Source: Clostridiales bacterium
GTDB taxonomy: Bacteria; Bacillota; Clostridia; Peptostreptococcales; Anaerovoracaceae
Length of the DNA: 64,000 nt
Assembly: GCA_015243575.1 (NCBI GenBank)
Contig: CP042469.1
Coordinates: 1,950,929 to 2,014,928 of the forward strand
Reading direction: 5' to 3'
Shown: positions 16,726 to 25,212 of the stretch, piece by piece
Numbering within the stretch: the first letter of the stretch is position 1
Layout: each line of letters opens with the position of its first letter
Program-made: the position numbers and the translations under genes
Notes under the pieces: generated by a model
Told to the model about the DNA's origin: nothing
Seen by the model: the letters and a program-made list of their open reading frames with translations, nothing else
Database searches by the model: none

Positions 16726-17721
16726 TTATATCAATCCCTCAATCCTGTTGATCAATTTCAGCGTTTCTGCATCCTCCTCAAAGGTATATCGTTCCAAACT
16801 CGAATCTCCTTCCATTTTTCGTAAGAAGGCTTCAATTTCTTCCAAATAGGCATTTTCAATAATAAACTCTGCATAGCCCGGTTTCGTCTCTGCATTCAGA
16901 TACGTATCAACTCGTTCCATTCTTTGATTTTGAAGATTAAAGGTAACCAGACTGTCTGGTGTTCCTCTCCACTGAATCAATAAATCCTCAGAATACACCG
17001 TGAGTGCCCTGATTGCTTTTCTTGAGACGATATCGGTCAACAGAACGCCTTTGCTTCCATTCTCATGCAGCATTACGATCATATAATTGTCCGGATAGTC
17101 CACCGGCAGTGAGGACAGATGATCTTTCCATACCATGATTTCTTTTACCGCTCCGAAGGTTTTGAGAATCCATGGCAGCTCAATTGCCAGAATTTCACGA
17201 CAGCCGTTTGTTTTGCTGCTCCATGCAAAAAATTCGCGCTTCTGATCCCATGGATGCCAGTCAGGTAAATATTGGCCCACATGATAATGATAATTTAGCT
17301 TGTTCTGGTGCTGCGTTACGAGCTTCTGAATCAGTTCGATTTCCTTACGGTAAAGCTGGGTAGAGGACAGGTATAGTGTTTTCCCGCTCATCCTAGACTC
17401 TTTCAGGATCTCGTCGTACCGGTTGGGAAGCAGATTGATTTCACTGAAAATATGAAGCCCGCGCACCGCGCACTCCATGATGATATTCCCATGACTTTCG
17501 GGAGAAGTACATACAAAAGCAGCATCTGGACTTTCTTCTGTCAACGCGGTCTCTAAATCCGCATACACCTTGATATGGTATTCCTCTTCCGCCCGCTTCC
17601 TCCGCCCCTCATCCGACTCAACCGCACTAACTTTTATCTGCGTATAATTTTTTACGAGCAGCTCAGTCCGCCTTCTGCCCATTGATCCCATTCCAATGAC
17701 AATTACCTTCATTCCCTGCAT
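16726..17721 (-). CDS. Gfo/Idh/MocA-family oxidoreductase (nonulosonate operon, copy 2)
   Basis: 331 residues (ATG 17721 just after AAGGAG, or ATG 17712). A Rossmann NAD(P) motif (VIGMGSMGRRR) is followed by CTSPESHG, and FSEINLLPN occupies the position of the usual EKP motif, so the catalytic Lys appears replaced. It is divergent from copy 1 at 15002-15979. It may act in sugar precursor synthesis or be a non-catalytic partner. It lies between legI- and legH-like genes in the same operon. Confidence 0.72.
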   Translation of the reverse strand: MQGMKVIVIGMGSMGRRRTELLVKNYTQIKVSAVESDEGRRKRAEEEYHIKVYADLETALTEESPDAAFVCTSPESHGNIIMECAVRGLHIFSEINLLPNRYDEILKESRMSGKTLYLSSTQLYRKEIELIQKLVTQHQNKLNYHYHVGQYLPDWHPWDQKREFFAWSSKTNGCREILAIELPWILKTFGAVKEIMVWKDHLSSLPVDYPDNYMIVMLHENGSKGVLLTDIVSRKAIRALTVYSEDLLIQWRGTPDSLVTFNLQNQRMERVDTYLNAETKPGYAEFIIENAYLEEIEAFLRKMEGDSSLERYTFEEDAETLKLINRIEGLI

Positions 17722-17739
17722 GTTACTCCTTTTCAGCTT

Positions 17740-18756
17740 TCAGTCGCGCTTTCCCGTGACTGCAATAAGTTCATCCTCTTCAAAGTCTCTGGATGCGATC
17801 TGTCCGATTACTTCGTACCACAGCATTGGTGAGATTCCGTCCGCCGGTCGCTTCACGGTTAGATTCTCTGCGGAGAAACGTTCTCCCTTCCTGATCTGTC
17901 TTGCAGCTACAATACTTTTTCTGGCAATCCTGCGGTTTTCCCGTTCAGAGTCCGTCACCTGCTTTCGTCCGTTCCCCAGAGCTTTTTCCACGTTTCTGAT
18001 GCAGCTTATCATGATGCGAAATTCGTCGGGCTCCATGCTTGCCTTATGATCCGGGCCTTCCATATTTCGATCCAGGGTAAGATGCTTTTCGATGACGGCG
18101 GCCCCCAATGCTGCAGCAGCTATTGGGATTTCCATTCCCAGCGTATGGTCTGAAAAGCCTGCGGGCATTTCAAAGGTTTCCCGCAAGGAAATCATGGCGA
18201 GAAGATTCACATCCTGCATCGGTGTGGGATACTGCGTATTGCAGTGAAGGACTGTGATATCCTTACAACCCTTGCTGTTTAAAATATCAATTGCCGCTCT
18301 GATTTCTGCTGTCTCACTCATGCCTGTAGATAGCACAATGGGGCAGGAGTGCTGTGCAATCACCTCCAGAAGCGGCAGGTTGGTGATTTCTCCCGAAGGA
18401 ATCTTCATTCGGTCAACTCCAATAGAATAGAGGTATTCTGCGCTTTCAATATCAAAGGGAGCTGACAAAAATCCAATTCCTTTTTCTGCGCAATATTGTT
18501 TTAAATCAAGAAAGCATTCAAAAGGAAGTTCAAGTTTCTTGACCAGATCAAGCATCGTCTCGCCGGGATGCTTTGCGTCCTTTTGGTATTCAGCCTTATC
18601 CGCACATGCAGAAGCAAGACTTTTGCTGCGAAAGGTCTGAAACTTTACATAATCAGCGCCAGCTTCTGCAGCTGCGTCAATCAGCTTTCGTGCAAGATCC
18701 ATCCTTCCATTGTGATTCACGCCCGCTTCCGCAATAATCAGCGTCTTCAAAGCCAC
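17740..18756 (-). CDS. legI: N-acetylneuraminate/legionaminate synthase (NeuB family) with SAF domain
   Basis: 338 residues. It condenses an N-acetylated hexose with phosphoenolpyruvate into a nine-carbon nonulosonic acid. The NeuB barrel covers about residues 15-260, with IIAEAGVNHNG, DRMKIPSGEI and FSDHTLG motifs. A C-terminal SAF (antifreeze-like) domain covers about residues 275-335. I chose GTG at 18756, which has AAGGAGG five bases upstream; the ATG at 18780 has none. LegI, PseI and NeuB cannot be separated with certainty by eye; the context favours LegI. Confidence 0.85.
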   Translation of the reverse strand: MALKTLIIAEAGVNHNGRMDLARKLIDAAAEAGADYVKFQTFRSKSLASACADKAEYQKDAKHPGETMLDLVKKLELPFECFLDLKQYCAEKGIGFLSAPFDIESAEYLYSIGVDRMKIPSGEITNLPLLEVIAQHSCPIVLSTGMSETAEIRAAIDILNSKGCKDITVLHCNTQYPTPMQDVNLLAMISLRETFEMPAGFSDHTLGMEIPIAAAALGAAVIEKHLTLDRNMEGPDHKASMEPDEFRIMISCIRNVEKALGNGRKQVTDSERENRRIARKSIVAARQIRKGERFSAENLTVKRPADGISPMLWYEVIGQIASRDFEEDELIAVTGKRD

Positions 18757-18835
18757 ATCTTCCTCCTTCAGCAATTCCATAATATTGTTTTGAATCCCGC
18801 TTGAATTTCTTGCTGTGAATCTCCCCTCCCGATTT

Positions 18836-19996
18836 TCACTCCTGCGCAGGCAGATCGAAAAACTTTTTTTTGACCAAGGATTTATAATCTGGAATCGACT
18901 TCAAAATGGCTGTAATCTGCTGAGCACTGTCTCCCAGTCCGTATGGATTTACTGCGTCTGTACAGTCCATTTCAAAGGCCAGACCAATGGCTTTTTCAAT
19001 TTCGCGCCGTTCTGGCTTGCAGCAGATAACGGAAGATGCGAAAAGCCTGCCCTTCTGCCGATCCCCGATGTTAACGGTAGGAATCTGAAAGGAAGGTGTT
19101 TCATAAACACCGCTGGAAGAATTTCCAACCACCATATCAGCTTGCGACATCAGGCTTAGATAAAGCAAATCTCCAAGGTCAGGGAAAACGGAAACATTGG
19201 ATCTAGAAGACGAAAAGTCCTCAAGCAGGCGAATGAGTTCACGGCTGCCGGGATCTGCATTGGGCTTTGTAAAAATCAGTCCCACATCTGGTCCTAGTTC
19301 ATGAAGCACAGTCAGCAGTTCCCAAAATTGTCTGCCGGGCTCCTGCTCCTCCAGCGTGGCTGGATGGAAGGTGATCAACAAGTTTTTGGATCGAAACGTA
19401 AGGCGCAATTTCTCCTCCAGCTCCCTCCTACCCATAAGCTCCATGCTTTTGATCCTGTCAATACCAGGACTTCCCACATGGAAGATGTATTCCGGGTTTT
19501 CACCAAGCTGCCTCACGCGCTTCCATGAGAATTCATTTGTAACGAAATGAAGTTGCGCCATCTTCGTTATGCTATGCCTGATGGCATCGTCGAATGCGCC
19601 TTCTGTAAGATCGCCTCCCGCAATATGTGCAATCGGAACTCTGGCAATCATTGCCGCCTGCGCGGCAGATAGAATCTCAAAACGATCTCCCAGTAGAATC
19701 ACCAGATCGGGTTCAAGCTCCTGAAATGCTTCTGCAAACCCTATGATACCAAGCCCCATGGATTTTGAGGTGCCAATGGGCGTATCGCTGGAAAGCAGCA
19801 TTTCCACCTTTCGGTCGATCCGAAACCCATCACCCTCGATTCTCCGGTAAGTCAATCCGAACTCAGGAGACAGATGCATTCCTGCTGCAACGAGCTGGAG
19901 CTGAAATGACGCCTCTGCGCGGAGCTTCTTCAGTAATGGTACAAATAGGCCATATTCCGCTCTGGTGCCTGTTACAATGCAAAGTTTGCGTCTCAT
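18836..19996 (-). CDS. legG: Hydrolysing UDP/GDP-GlcNAc 2-epimerase (NeuC/LegG type)
   Basis: 386 residues. It removes the nucleotide while epimerising C2 to give the mannose-type substrate for the NeuB-family synthase. Features are VTGTRAEYGLF at the N-terminus, LGDRFEILSAAQAA, IAHIAGGDLTEGAFDD and VGNSSSGVYE, the last typical of the C-terminal nucleotide-binding half. Its start overlaps the stop of the LegB-like gene by 4 nt. Placement between legB- and legI-type genes supports a LegG role. Confidence 0.85.
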   Translation of the reverse strand: MRRKLCIVTGTRAEYGLFVPLLKKLRAEASFQLQLVAAGMHLSPEFGLTYRRIEGDGFRIDRKVEMLLSSDTPIGTSKSMGLGIIGFAEAFQELEPDLVILLGDRFEILSAAQAAMIARVPIAHIAGGDLTEGAFDDAIRHSITKMAQLHFVTNEFSWKRVRQLGENPEYIFHVGSPGIDRIKSMELMGRRELEEKLRLTFRSKNLLITFHPATLEEQEPGRQFWELLTVLHELGPDVGLIFTKPNADPGSRELIRLLEDFSSSRSNVSVFPDLGDLLYLSLMSQADMVVGNSSSGVYETPSFQIPTVNIGDRQKGRLFASSVICCKPERREIEKAIGLAFEMDCTDAVNPYGLGDSAQQITAILKSIPDYKSLVKKKFFDLPAQE

Positions 19997-21003
19997 ATCT
20001 CATACCTTCCAAGATGATATAGCTTGAGGTGCTCCAGATCAGTAAACCAGCGCACAGTTTCTTCTAGTCCTCTGCGAAACCCCTCTCTTCCCCCATATTC
20101 TGGCTTCCACCCAAACAGTCGAACCGCCTTGGAGATATCTGCATAAAGCCGTGTTACTTCGCTTTTTTCCGGTCTAAAGCGAGCGGAATCCGACTGGATT
20201 TCAACCGATACGCCCATGATCTGCCCAATCATTTCAGCCGTTTCTCCAATGGAGATTTCAAATCCGCTGCCGATATTAACCACTTCTCCGATTGCATGAT
20301 CTGACTCCGCAACCTGAATAAAGCCTCGCACGGTATCCTTAACGAAATTAAAGTCTCTTGTAGGTGATAATGCTCCCAGATTAATCTTCTGGCTTCCCTG
20401 AGCAAGCTGTGTTATGATGGCGGGGATCACTGCCCGAGCTGACTGCCTCGGTCCATAGGTATTGAAAGGACGGATGACCGCCACCGGAGTGGAAAAGGAA
20501 TCGTAAAAAGACAGGGCAAGCTGATCAGCTCCTATCTTGCTTGCAGCATAGGGGGACTGACCCCGCAGAGGATGATCCTCTGGTATGGGCACATATCTTG
20601 CACTGCCATACACCTCGCTTGTGGAAGTATGAATGACTCGTGCAGCCTCCCACTGGCGGGCGGCCTGCAGAACATTGAGCGTACCAGTAATGTTGGTCTC
20701 TATATAAGACGCCGGCGATTCATAGGAGTAAGGAATGGCAATCAGTGCCGCAAGATGAAATACGACATCACATCCCTTCATTGCTTCCTTTACCCGATAC
20801 GAATCCCTGATATCTCCGCTTACCATTCTTATTTCATTTCTGATCTTATTGGAAATAGAATCAAGCCATCCTGCGGTATTCAAAGAATTGTATAAAACAA
20901 AAGCTGTGACACAAGCCCCTCGGCGAACCAGTTCTTCGGTCAAATGGGATCCGATAAATCCGTCAGCTCCAGTGATCAGAATTTTTTTTCCTTCCAAGTT
21001 CAT
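19993..21003 (-). CDS. legB: NAD-dependent sugar-nucleotide 4,6-dehydratase (LegB-like SDR)
   Basis: 336 residues from ATG 21003, chosen for GGAGGGG just upstream. Extended SDR: GADGFIGSHL binds NAD, HTSTSEVYG carries the active-site Thr/Ser region, and YAASK is the catalytic Tyr-Lys. Family resemblance is closest to LegB, GDP-GlcNAc 4,6-dehydratase, though other hexose dehydratases share these motifs. It is the first gene of the operon. Its 4-keto product normally passes to an aminotransferase (LegC), which is absent from this cluster. Confidence 0.8.
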   Translation of the reverse strand: MNLEGKKILITGADGFIGSHLTEELVRRGACVTAFVLYNSLNTAGWLDSISNKIRNEIRMVSGDIRDSYRVKEAMKGCDVVFHLAALIAIPYSYESPASYIETNITGTLNVLQAARQWEAARVIHTSTSEVYGSARYVPIPEDHPLRGQSPYAASKIGADQLALSFYDSFSTPVAVIRPFNTYGPRQSARAVIPAIITQLAQGSQKINLGALSPTRDFNFVKDTVRGFIQVAESDHAIGEVVNIGSGFEISIGETAEMIGQIMGVSVEIQSDSARFRPEKSEVTRLYADISKAVRLFGWKPEYGGREGFRRGLEETVRWFTDLEHLKLYHLGRYEI

Positions 21004-21033
21004 TTGATCCCCTCCAATGCAAATCATCTTATC

Positions 21034-21064
21034 AAGGAAGCACCGACTCCTTCCGCGCTTCCTT
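21034..21064 (-). other. Hairpin in the leader of the glycosylation operon
   Basis: A perfect 8-bp stem (AAGGAAGC / GCTTCCTT) with a 15-nt loop lies about 30 bases ahead of the first start codon. It may stabilise the mRNA or act in regulation. No confident promoter was found upstream: a CATAAAAT at 21088-21095 on the minus strand resembles a sigma-E -10 but lacks a clear -35. Confidence 0.5.
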
Positions 21065-21142
21065 ATATCTTTAATTCATTTTATGTTTTGCTTTGACTGT
21101 TATAGAACTCTGCCCAAAAGGAAATGATGATTCTTATGATAT

Positions 21143-21188
21143 AAAAAAACCGCGGCAAGGGAAGTTTTCACAACCTACTTGCAGCGGT
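21143..21188 (-). terminator. Terminator of the plsX-gpsA operon
   Basis: On the minus strand ACCGC-T-GCAAG pairs with CTTGC-C-GCGGT around a 19-nt loop, followed by seven T residues. It lies 63 nt past the gpsA stop. Confidence 0.85.
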
Positions 21189-21251
21189 GTATTGACGCAT
21201 CATCTATCGTTTATATCAGCCAATTTCAATTTCTACAAACAGCAACTCGTA

Positions 21252-22259
21252 TTAAAAGTGCTCTTCTGTCTCATGTTTTTTCTGTCTCGTCATTAGGTTT
21301 TTTACAGCCTCTCTGGCATCTGCTCCACCATTGATGACATTGTAAATCTGCTCGGTAATCGGCATTTCAATGCCTTCCTTTTGAGCCAGCTGGTAGGCAG
21401 CTTCAGTAGTATAAATCCCCTCTACTACCATCCCAACCTTTTGGGTAGCTTCCTCAGGCACCATCCCTTCACCGATCATGATTCCGCACCGCCTGTTCCG
21501 GCTATGCATACTGGTGCAAGTTACGATCAGATCGCCGATTCCGGTCAGACCAGAAAAGGTTCCTAAGTTCGCTCCAAGCTTTACGCCAAGCCTTGCAATT
21601 TCAGTGATACCTCTCGTCATGAGAGCGGCCTTCGCATTGTCCCCGTAGCCCATCCCATCAGAGATTCCAGCACCAAGGGCAATGATATTTTTCAAGGCTC
21701 CGCCCAGCTCGACGCCTATTACGTCAGAGTTCGTATAGACTCTCAGGCTGTCAGTCATAAAGATATCTTGGATATATTCCGCAACCTCAAGTTCTTCAGA
21801 AGCTGCGACCAACGTAGTCGGCATACCTCGTCCGACCTCTTCCGCATGAGACGGGCCGGAAAGAACCACATACCTTGCATTAGGCAGCTTTTCACCGGCG
21901 ATTTCAGATAAACGCATCAGGGTCTTTTGCTCAATCCCTTTTGCTACATTAACAATAACCATTTCAGGCTTCAGAAACGGTAGTGCGTTTTCCAGCGCAC
22001 TTCTAAAGTGCTGCGCCGGTGCAGAGAATAAAACCACGTCCGCCCCGTTTAATGCGTCTTCTGTGGTATATGAAATCTGTACACCTTCCGGGAGCTTTAC
22101 TTCAGGAAGATATCTAACGTTTTCTTTCTTTTCTTCCAGATCCTTTAGATGTTGTGCGTTGACGTCCCATATTTTAACAATATGCCCGTTGCCGCTGAGA
22201 CTGACGGCCAGAGCGGTACCCCAGCTTCCTGCCCCGATGACAGCAATCCTGTTGCTCAT
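21252..22259 (-). CDS. gpsA: Glycerol-3-phosphate dehydrogenase [NAD(P)+]
   Basis: 335 residues. It reduces dihydroxyacetone phosphate to sn-glycerol-3-phosphate, the backbone for phospholipids. The N-terminal GAGSWGTALAVSL binds NAD(P). The catalytic region carries the conserved ALKNIIALGAGISDGMGYG. It is the last gene of the plsX-rnc-smc-ftsY-der-plsY-gpsA operon, next to plsY, whose enzyme uses its product. A terminator follows. Confidence 0.95.
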   Translation of the reverse strand: MSNRIAVIGAGSWGTALAVSLSGNGHIVKIWDVNAQHLKDLEEKKENVRYLPEVKLPEGVQISYTTEDALNGADVVLFSAPAQHFRSALENALPFLKPEMVIVNVAKGIEQKTLMRLSEIAGEKLPNARYVVLSGPSHAEEVGRGMPTTLVAASEELEVAEYIQDIFMTDSLRVYTNSDVIGVELGGALKNIIALGAGISDGMGYGDNAKAALMTRGITEIARLGVKLGANLGTFSGLTGIGDLIVTCTSMHSRNRRCGIMIGEGMVPEEATQKVGMVVEGIYTTEAAYQLAQKEGIEMPITEQIYNVINGGADAREAVKNLMTRQKKHETEEHF

Positions 22260-22316
22260 TTCGTTTCCTCCTGTTTCTTCTGGAAATTCCGATTGAATGG
22301 AAGTATGTTCCTATAA

Positions 22317-22907
22317 TCAGCGTTTCCCTAGATTGATTTTCGGTTCCTGACCTTTGATCAGCCTTTTGATATTTGTCCGATGCTTAAAGATTACAATGGC
22401 CGCCATGACAGCAGTTGGAATCATATAATCGTGATCGAAATACCACGCTGCAAAGGGAAGCAGAGCCGCAGCAACGATAGATCCTACAGATACACGCTTA
22501 GAAACAATTAGAAAGATCAGCGCCGCTGCTGCCTCAATAAAACCAAGCATAGGATCTAGTGTTACGAGAACACCGAAGGCTGTGGCAATTCCTTTTCCGC
22601 CGCGAAAACCGAAAGCCATAGGCCAAATATGCCCGATAAAGGCCGCCATTCCGCATGCCATTGCCAAATTTTGGCCTCCTATGTATCTTCCGATGGCAAC
22701 AGCAGCAACACCCTTTAAAATGTCAATGATCAAGGTTGCTACTGCATACTTTTTCCCCAGAACCCGCAATACATTGGTGGTCCCGGCATTTCCGCTGCCC
22801 TCTTTCCGAATATCGATACCCTTCATTTTACCAATGAGAATGGCCGGAGAAATGTTGCCGATAAAATAACATACGATTACAGCAACTGCAAATATGAGAT
22901 TATTCAA
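22317..22907 (-). CDS. plsY: Acyl-phosphate:glycerol-3-phosphate acyltransferase
   Basis: 196 residues from TTG 22907, which has AGGAGAGG upstream; it overlaps the der stop by 8 nt. A longer reading from 22937 would lie further inside der. PlsY is an integral-membrane enzyme moving an acyl group from acyl phosphate (made by PlsX, same operon) onto glycerol-3-phosphate (made by GpsA, next gene). Five or more hydrophobic helices, and the conserved loops GSGNAGTTNVLRVLG and FRGGKGIATAFG, are visible. Confidence 0.94.
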   Translation of the reverse strand: MNNLIFAVAVIVCYFIGNISPAILIGKMKGIDIRKEGSGNAGTTNVLRVLGKKYAVATLIIDILKGVAAVAIGRYIGGQNLAMACGMAAFIGHIWPMAFGFRGGKGIATAFGVLVTLDPMLGFIEAAAALIFLIVSKRVSVGSIVAAALLPFAAWYFDHDYMIPTAVMAAIVIFKHRTNIKRLIKGQEPKINLGKR

Positions 22908-24225
22908 AGCTCTCCTCTCCTTTTTCACGAAATACAAATTTTACAGAGGTACCTTCAAAACCGAATGCCTCACGGATCTTGTTTTCCAAATATCTTGCAT
23001 AGGAGAAATGCATCAGCTCCCGGTCGTTGATCTTAAACGAGAAGAGCGGCGGTTTTACTCCTACCTGAGTCGCATAGTAAATCTTGAGTCTCTTACCCTT
23101 GTCGGAAGGGGGCTGTTTCATCATGGTCGCATCTGCAATCAAGCTGTTGAGCTGTCCTGTAGGAATTCTCAATGCGCGTTTTTCCGATACGTATTTTACC
23201 ATATCGATGACATTGTTCAGCCTCTGCTTTTGCAGCACGGAAATGAATACAGATGGGGCATAGGACATAAATGTCAATTCCTTCGCAAGGTCCTGCTGAT
23301 ACTCTTTCATGGTGTTGGTTTCCTTTTCAATAAGATCCCACTTATTCACCACCACAATAATTCCTTTTCCTGCTTCGTGAGCGATACCGGCAATTTTCTT
23401 ATCCTGGTCCGTTACACCTTCTGCTGCATCGATCATCAGAAGGCAGACGTCACAGCGTTCGATGGCAGCAATCGCCCTTATCACACTGTATTTTTCGATA
23501 TCTCCCGTAACCTTGCTCTTTCTTCTGATACCAGCAGTATCGATCAGAATATATTGATCTTCCCCCCGTTGGAACGGAGTATCAATAGAATCTCTGGTGG
23601 TTCCTGCAATGTCACTGACGATAACTCGCTCTTCTCCCAGCAATGCATTGATCAAAGATGATTTCCCTACATTGGGTTTTCCGATGACCGCGATCTTTGT
23701 CGTATCGTCATCTTCATCGGCTTCTTCCTTGGGTAGTTTTTCGATGATCAATTCCAATACATCCCCAAGATTAAGCATATTGACAGCTGAAATCGCTATT
23801 GGCTCACCCAGTCCCAGTTCATAGAAATCGTAAAAATCCTCCGGCAGCTTTGATGAATCTACCTTGTTAACGATCAGTATGACTTCCTTTCCGGTTCTCA
23901 TCAGCATGCTTGCCACTTCTCTGTCGGAAGAGGTCAGTCCGTCCTTGCCATCAACCATAAATAAAATGACATCAGCGGTATCCATGGCAATTTCCGCCTG
24001 GATTCGCATCTGCGACAGGATCACATCCGTCGTATCCGGCTCAATACCGCCGGTATCGATGAGCGCAAAATGATGGCCTTGCCACTCGGCTTCAGCATAG
24101 ATCCGATCTCTGGTCACGCCGGGCGTATCCTCAACGATAGATACTCTTCTTCCGACGATCTTATTAAAAAATGTCGATTTGCCGACGTTCGGTCTGCCGA
24201 CTACGGCAACAATTGGTTTTGACAT
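22900..24225 (-). CDS. der: Ribosome biogenesis GTPase Der (EngA)
   Basis: 441 residues with two tandem G domains (GRPNVGKST near residue 8 and GKPNVGKSS near residue 182) and a C-terminal KH-like domain, the unique Der architecture. DTPGVTRDR and DTAGIRRKSK are the two G3 regions; NKVD and NKWD are the G4 motifs. Der is needed for 50S subunit maturation. AGGAG precedes the ATG. Confidence 0.96.
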   Translation of the reverse strand: MSKPIVAVVGRPNVGKSTFFNKIVGRRVSIVEDTPGVTRDRIYAEAEWQGHHFALIDTGGIEPDTTDVILSQMRIQAEIAMDTADVILFMVDGKDGLTSSDREVASMLMRTGKEVILIVNKVDSSKLPEDFYDFYELGLGEPIAISAVNMLNLGDVLELIIEKLPKEEADEDDDTTKIAVIGKPNVGKSSLINALLGEERVIVSDIAGTTRDSIDTPFQRGEDQYILIDTAGIRRKSKVTGDIEKYSVIRAIAAIERCDVCLLMIDAAEGVTDQDKKIAGIAHEAGKGIIVVVNKWDLIEKETNTMKEYQQDLAKELTFMSYAPSVFISVLQKQRLNNVIDMVKYVSEKRALRIPTGQLNSLIADATMMKQPPSDKGKRLKIYYATQVGVKPPLFSFKINDRELMHFSYARYLENKIREAFGFEGTSVKFVFREKGEESFE

Positions 24226-24276
24226 TATATTATCTCCTATTCAAATGGATATGTTAGAATGAGTATATTAGACGAT

Positions 24277-25170
24277 TTATTCAAAAATTGCTTCCGCAAA
24301 TTCTGCCGGGTCAAATACCTTCAGGTCGTCCATTCCTTCTCCAACACCAATAAATTTTACAGGCATCTGGAATTCATCGGATATGGTAATGACAATACCG
24401 CCCTTTGCGGTTCCATCCAGTTTCGTCAAGACAATTCCCGTAATCTCTGTAATCTCACCAAACTCTTTTGCCTGTGATACTGCATTTTTTCCTGTAGCAG
24501 CATCCAACACTAAAAGTGTTTCCCTGTATGCGTCCGGGTATTCCCGTTCAATGATTTTATTCATTTTCTCAAGCTCGGTCATGAGGTTTTTCTTGGTCTG
24601 GAGTCTTCCCGCGGTATCGCAAATTAAGACGTCGGTCTTTCTTGCTTTCGCAGCTTGGATTGCATCGAAGATAACGGCAGATGGATCTGCTCCCTCTTGA
24701 TGTCGTATTACATTTACCCCAATACGATTTCCCCAAACCTCTAGTTGCTCGCCTGCGGCAGCACGGAAGGTATCCGCTGCTGCCAAGAGCACTGATTTTC
24801 CTTCTTTTTTGCATTGGTTCGCAATTTTGGCAATGGATGTGGTCTTGCCGCCTCCATTCACGCCAATTACCAAAATGACCAGTGGGGATTCCTGACTCAG
24901 CATATGTTCTTCCCCCTTATCAATCAGCTCTTTCACAATCGCCTTGATACGGGCTTTTACTCCTTCAGGATCCCTGATGTTCATCTTCTTAATATCTTCT
25001 CTCAATTGAGCCGTAATCTTCATGGTAGTTTCCATGCCGATGTCTGAAGTGATCAATACCTCTTCAAGCTCATCCAGCATATCTTCATCGATTTCCGGCC
25101 TCATGAATATCACATCTTCTATTTTTTCCTGAAGTCTTCCGAAAAAAGATTTTTTTATTCCAAAAGCCAT
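24277..25170 (-). CDS. ftsY: Signal recognition particle receptor FtsY
   Basis: 297 residues, the short Gram-positive form without the long acidic A domain. The four-helix N domain (residues ~1-85) precedes the GTPase G domain with GVNGGGKTTS, an unusual Gly where Val is common, then DTAGRLQTKKNL and TKLDGTAKGG. It docks the ribosome-SRP complex at the membrane. It lies 42 nt after smc and before der; ffh is not in the window. Confidence 0.95.
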   Translation of the reverse strand: MAFGIKKSFFGRLQEKIEDVIFMRPEIDEDMLDELEEVLITSDIGMETTMKITAQLREDIKKMNIRDPEGVKARIKAIVKELIDKGEEHMLSQESPLVILVIGVNGGGKTTSIAKIANQCKKEGKSVLLAAADTFRAAAGEQLEVWGNRIGVNVIRHQEGADPSAVIFDAIQAAKARKTDVLICDTAGRLQTKKNLMTELEKMNKIIEREYPDAYRETLLVLDAATGKNAVSQAKEFGEITEITGIVLTKLDGTAKGGIVITISDEFQMPVKFIGVGEGMDDLKVFDPAEFAEAIFE

Positions 25171-25212
25171 ATTATATTCCTTTCAACTGTAATATTTACT
25201 TTTCATTGCAAA

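Noticed and set aside
21065-21148. Sigma-D or sigma-K promoter for the glycosylation operon
   Set aside because: No TAAA-15-GCCGATAA and no AC-16-CATAnnnTA. Only a weak CATAAAAT is present without a matching -35.
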